Below, one piece after another: positions 63,993 through 64,000 of a stretch of 64,000 nt of DNA. This DNA comes from Maea johnstoni (taxonomy: Eukaryota > Annelida > Polychaeta > Spionida > Magelonidae). Under the pieces are notes generated by a model, which saw only the letters and a list, made by a program, of their open reading frames with translations, was not told the DNA's origin and searched no databases. Made by a program: the position numbers and the translations under genes. The DNA lies in assembly GCA_963942565.1 (NCBI GenBank), contig OZ012691.1:13466838-13530837 (forward strand). The letters are read 5' to 3'. Numbering within the stretch: position 1 is the stretch's first letter; every line of letters starts with the position of its first letter.

Positions 63993-64000
63993 ATCGTTTA

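Overview
This is AT-rich animal nuclear DNA with GT-AG introns, SINEs, LINEs and many short inverted-repeat transposons. Three host protein genes can be supported: an spns1 (spinster homolog 1) gene entering from upstream, a complete secreted-type selenocysteine glutathione peroxidase, and a single-exon class A GPCR. The gene set and repeat load fit a marine invertebrate, perhaps a deuterostome or lophotrochozoan with a fairly large genome. I cannot name the species.

Layout. 1-1000: a ~140-bp tandem repeat with a MITE inserted in it. 2024-14602: eight exons (the last ~349 codons) of spns1 on the + strand; its introns carry hAT MITEs with exact 8-bp target-site duplications (TSDs), long (AT)n arrays and minisatellites. 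14603-27240: gene-free, with MITEs, minisatellites, a PIF/Harbinger-type MITE and a 1.36-kb tandem duplication. 27249-31813: the GPx gene, with TATA box, Kozak ATG, three coding exons, an in-frame UGA as Sec87, and a 3' UTR holding a convincing form-II SECIS. 35706-36704 (-): the GPCR. 36.8-49.8 kb: a repeat-rich stretch with SINEs, LINE 3' ends, a 1.15-kb tandem duplication and an (AAT)n run.

49.8-54.1 kb holds a tRNA-like pol III unit, a C2H2 zinc-finger ORF with its own TATA box, and, converging on it, a decayed P-element-like transposase. 54.5-56.2 kb is an unidentified segment between ~120-bp direct repeats. 56.86 kb to the end is an I-group-like LINE with RT and RNase H. It is split by a 4.5-kb terminal-inverted-repeat DNA transposon (57965-62495), which itself carries a hAT-type MITE (60703-61173). 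That three-level nest, with each insertion bounded by TIRs and a TSD, is the most striking structure in the window.

The three host genes do not form an obvious pathway: SPNS1 exports lysophospholipids from lysosomes, the GPx removes peroxides outside the cell or in the secretory path, and the GPCR is an orphan. Most of the rest is transposon-derived. All assignments come from reading motifs and repeats by eye; no database search was run.
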